From: Dillenia suffruticosa
Taxonomy: Eukaryota > Streptophyta > Magnoliopsida > Dilleniales > Dilleniaceae
Assembly: GCA_033439265.1 (NCBI GenBank)
Contig: JAVTVX010000027.1
Coordinates: forward strand, 4,107,001-4,171,000
Length of the DNA: 64,000 bases
Direction of reading: 5' to 3'
A program made the position numbers and the translations under genes. The stretch's first letter is position 1, and each line of letters opens with the position of its first letter. Under the pieces are notes generated by a model. The model was not told the origin of the DNA, made no database searches, and was given only the letters and a program-made list of their open reading frames with translations. This document shows positions 62,701-64,000 of the stretch, one piece after another.

Positions 62701-63696
62701 CAATTCTTGAGGAGGATAAGACTGGATTAGCATTGTATATTCTACCAGGCGGGGCTTCAAAAGACATAAAGAGTAGTAAAGAGTGGGAAAACACAATACG
62801 TGATGGTTTTTCTGCTAATGGAGAGAAGGCTGCAGCAGTTGAAGAAAATGTTTCTGGAGATGCTAAACCTGGTTCAATTCGAGGTCCACTGCAGTTCATG
62901 TTTGAAACTGAAGTTGATCGTATATATTCTACTCCACTAGGTGCTTGAACAAGAAATGATCTCTTAAGTCTGTTTATAGTCCCAATGGCATGTCTGCTGA
63001 TGTTTTCTTTTGGTGTAGAATCAACTGTGATGTTTACAATACATGGGAGAATAATTGGCTTGGCAAAATTGATTCAAGGATATCGCCTTTCAACCTCAGA
63101 TGGTCATGATATATCAACAAAACCCGAAGGAAAGAAGTCAATTAAACTGAAAGTAAATGAGGTTGTGCTCCAGGTAACTTTATGAATGTTTTGAGGACTT
63201 TTGACCTTTCGTTAATGTTAGTGTTGTCATTGTCATTGTCGTCCTAACAAATGGTAAGTTTTAGTATCTCTAAGTTAACAACAACCCACATCAATTAAAC
63301 TTAGAAGAATATTTTATGGTGAGAGGATGGTCAAAGATTGAAGGAGACACATCCCTATTCCATTTGTGAAGCTGATGCTGAGCTGTATGTCCAATACCTA
63401 CAAGCTCCAGACATATAAAATTTTCTCTGATTGCTAGTTTGCTAATTGAAACTGAAATTTGATGCTGATGTTAAAGAAGAAAAATGTAAATAGAGGAGCT
63501 TTGGGGTTTAAATACATAAACTGATGAACCAACAACTGACAACCTCTGTACAAACTGTATTTTCCAGGTTCAATGGCAAGAGACTCTCAGGGGTTTTGTT
63601 GCCGGAATTTTGACCAGTCAAAGAGTGCTTATTGCTTCTTCAGATTTGGATATACTGGTTAGCAGTTCTGAGAAATTTGACAAGGGAGTTCCTTCA
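47745..63696 (+). CDS. TWD40-2: TWD40-2-type WD40 protein, TPLATE complex subunit (3' partial)
   Basis: Subunit of the plant TPLATE complex, an adaptor for clathrin-mediated endocytosis at the plasma membrane. Exons: 47745-47877, 48405-48514, 53344-53509, 53660-53760, 53971-54043, 54124-54259, 55434-55594, 56686-56810, 56938-57037, 58849-58945, 60063-60114, 61777-61878, 61959-62105, 62298-62460, 62659-62940, 63019-63173 and 63568-63696. These give 744 codons, roughly the first half of the family. The start MEWNTVHHLDLRHVDRG and WD-type strands (RAYNIHTYAV, GTLLAWDVSTERP, GSLHVWKTRVML) form the N-terminal beta-propeller. Stretches such as GGRAPTKIKPDLKKPVV and AAYTREGRKQLFAVLQSARG match Arabidopsis At5g24710 as I remember it. 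Intron 2 is 4829 bases and full of retroelements. The intron after exon 17 seems to be U12-type. The remaining exons are beyond the right edge. Confidence 0.95.
50460..51480 (+). mobile_element. LINE (L1-type) remnant, C-terminal part of ORF2, in TWD40-2 intron 2
   Basis: Broken frames spell LINE ORF2 landmarks in order: LSLGGHLTLIHAFLSCIPF, then GLGMGNLVSENISLVSKCLW, then a region ending near NPNDREVIEF. Many stops and frameshifts, no full frame. Same orientation as the host gene. Confidence 0.7.
51480..52320 (-). mobile_element. Ty3/gypsy gag remnant in TWD40-2 intron 2
   Basis: Minus-strand broken frames contain a typical plant Ty3/gypsy gag core (KVKLDILYSNGNLNIEEF at about 51890-51920, then further gag-like sequence to 51483). 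It starts near 52313, just after a primer-binding-site-like sequence, as a 5' internal region should. Several frameshifts and stops; no protease or RT follows. Confidence 0.7.
52358..52740 (-). mobile_element. Gypsy 5' LTR-like leader with degraded primer-binding site
   Basis: On the minus strand 52369-52358 reads TGTTATTAGGGC, nine of twelve matching the common initiator-Met-tRNA site TGGTATCAGAGC. A TATA box (TATAAATA) lies upstream at 52476-52469. LTR outer ends were not defined. Confidence 0.45.
52850..53085 (+). mobile_element. LINE reverse-transcriptase fragment, N-terminal part
   Basis: Translation includes FIGGRQILDDALVANELV and LKLDFEKASDKV, core landmarks of plant L1 reverse transcriptase. 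In an intact element this part precedes the part found at 50460-51480; here it lies after it. So it is a separate insertion or a rearranged piece. Confidence 0.75.
54636..54662 (+). repeat. (CT)n microsatellite in TWD40-2 intron 6
   Basis: About thirteen CT units. Confidence 0.88.
62128..62271 (+). repeat. Two-copy 72-base tandem duplication in TWD40-2 intron 13
   Basis: Units begin at 62128 and 62200 with ATAAACAAATTTAT and share CATAAATTTTTT and TTGTGGA.TTATGTAAT with a few differences. They make up 144 of the 192 bases of the intron. Confidence 0.85.
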
Positions 63697-63704
63697 ATAT
63701 CCTT
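63697..63704 (+). other. U12-type AT-AC 5' splice site candidate (TWD40-2 intron 17)
   Basis: ATATCCTT, the full U12 AT-AC donor consensus, directly follows the last conserved codons (GVPS) of exon 17. No GT donor fits at this point, and reading on gives a foreign tail ending in a stop near 63728. Confidence 0.7.
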
Positions 63705-64000
63705 GATCCACAAAATTGACATGATTTAATTTTATAGTCTACTCCATATCATGTGTTGGGTGAGTGCAACTTTATTTTCTTATTCGAATTGGCCACCAGA
63801 AAGGAAATAGAACGAGGGAGGAAGAAGCAAATTCCTAAGTGGATTTGATGAAAGATAGTTGCTGCCAGGCATTTGGTTGATTGGATGGTGTTTTACATAG
63901 TAGGTGGCCCTTGGGAAGGAAAATGGAAGCAAGAATATTATTTTTGTTCTGTGAGCAACAACTCATTGTCTATTCACCTTTAATGGGGTAGTTTACTTGC
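63705..64000 (+). other. Intron 17 of TWD40-2, incomplete at window edge
   Basis: No coding similarity to the continuation expected from the family (a segment starting FRSLLW). The intron therefore runs past the edge. Confidence 0.65.

Overview
The window is eukaryotic nuclear DNA from a flowering plant, most likely a eudicot. The genes are split by many short AT-rich introns with GT...AG borders. Intergenic DNA is very AT-rich and full of (GA)n microsatellites, tRNA-derived SINEs and decayed retrotransposons. Every protein recognised belongs to a land-plant family. I cannot fix the species. Exon borders below were read by eye from splice signals, reading-frame continuity and remembered homologues, so they are models and not transcript-proven.

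Layout, left to right: (1) 18-1312 (+), the last three exons of a class III peroxidase close to peroxidase 10. (2) 2693-8818 (+), a complete cyclophilin-40 (SQUINT-type) gene with eight exons. (3) 9342-10385 (-), a single-exon WEB-family coiled-coil protein, tail-to-tail with CYP40. (4) about 11750-12165, a decayed Copia fragment. (5) 12619-15591 (+), a phosphoglycerate-mutase-like gene with seven exons. (6) 15592-23002, a 7.4 kb gene desert with many SINE-like copies. (7) 23003-28098 (+), a CDPK-related kinase (CRK) with eleven exons. (8) 30581-33706 (+), an acidic SAP-domain protein with eight exons. (9) 36788-37944 (-), an atypical short-chain dehydrogenase with five exons. (10) 37954-47744, a 9.8 kb desert containing three intact-looking SINEs with target-site duplications and two TIR elements. 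(11) 47745 to beyond the right edge (+), the first 17 exons (744 codons) of a TWD40-2-type subunit of the TPLATE endocytic complex; its 4.8 kb second intron is packed with LINE and Ty3/gypsy remnants.

These are independent nuclear genes and not an operon. The order PGM-like, CRK, SDR matches what I remember of the Arabidopsis At3g50520-At3g50530-At3g50560 neighbourhood, which suggests an old conserved block. I see no obviously new multi-gene system. The best second-look items are a probable U12-type AT-AC intron donor in the TWD40-2 gene, two GC-AG introns in neighbouring genes, an SDR lacking its catalytic tyrosine, a frame-preserving intron built on a 72-base duplication, and a set of recent-looking SINE insertions with perfect target-site duplications.
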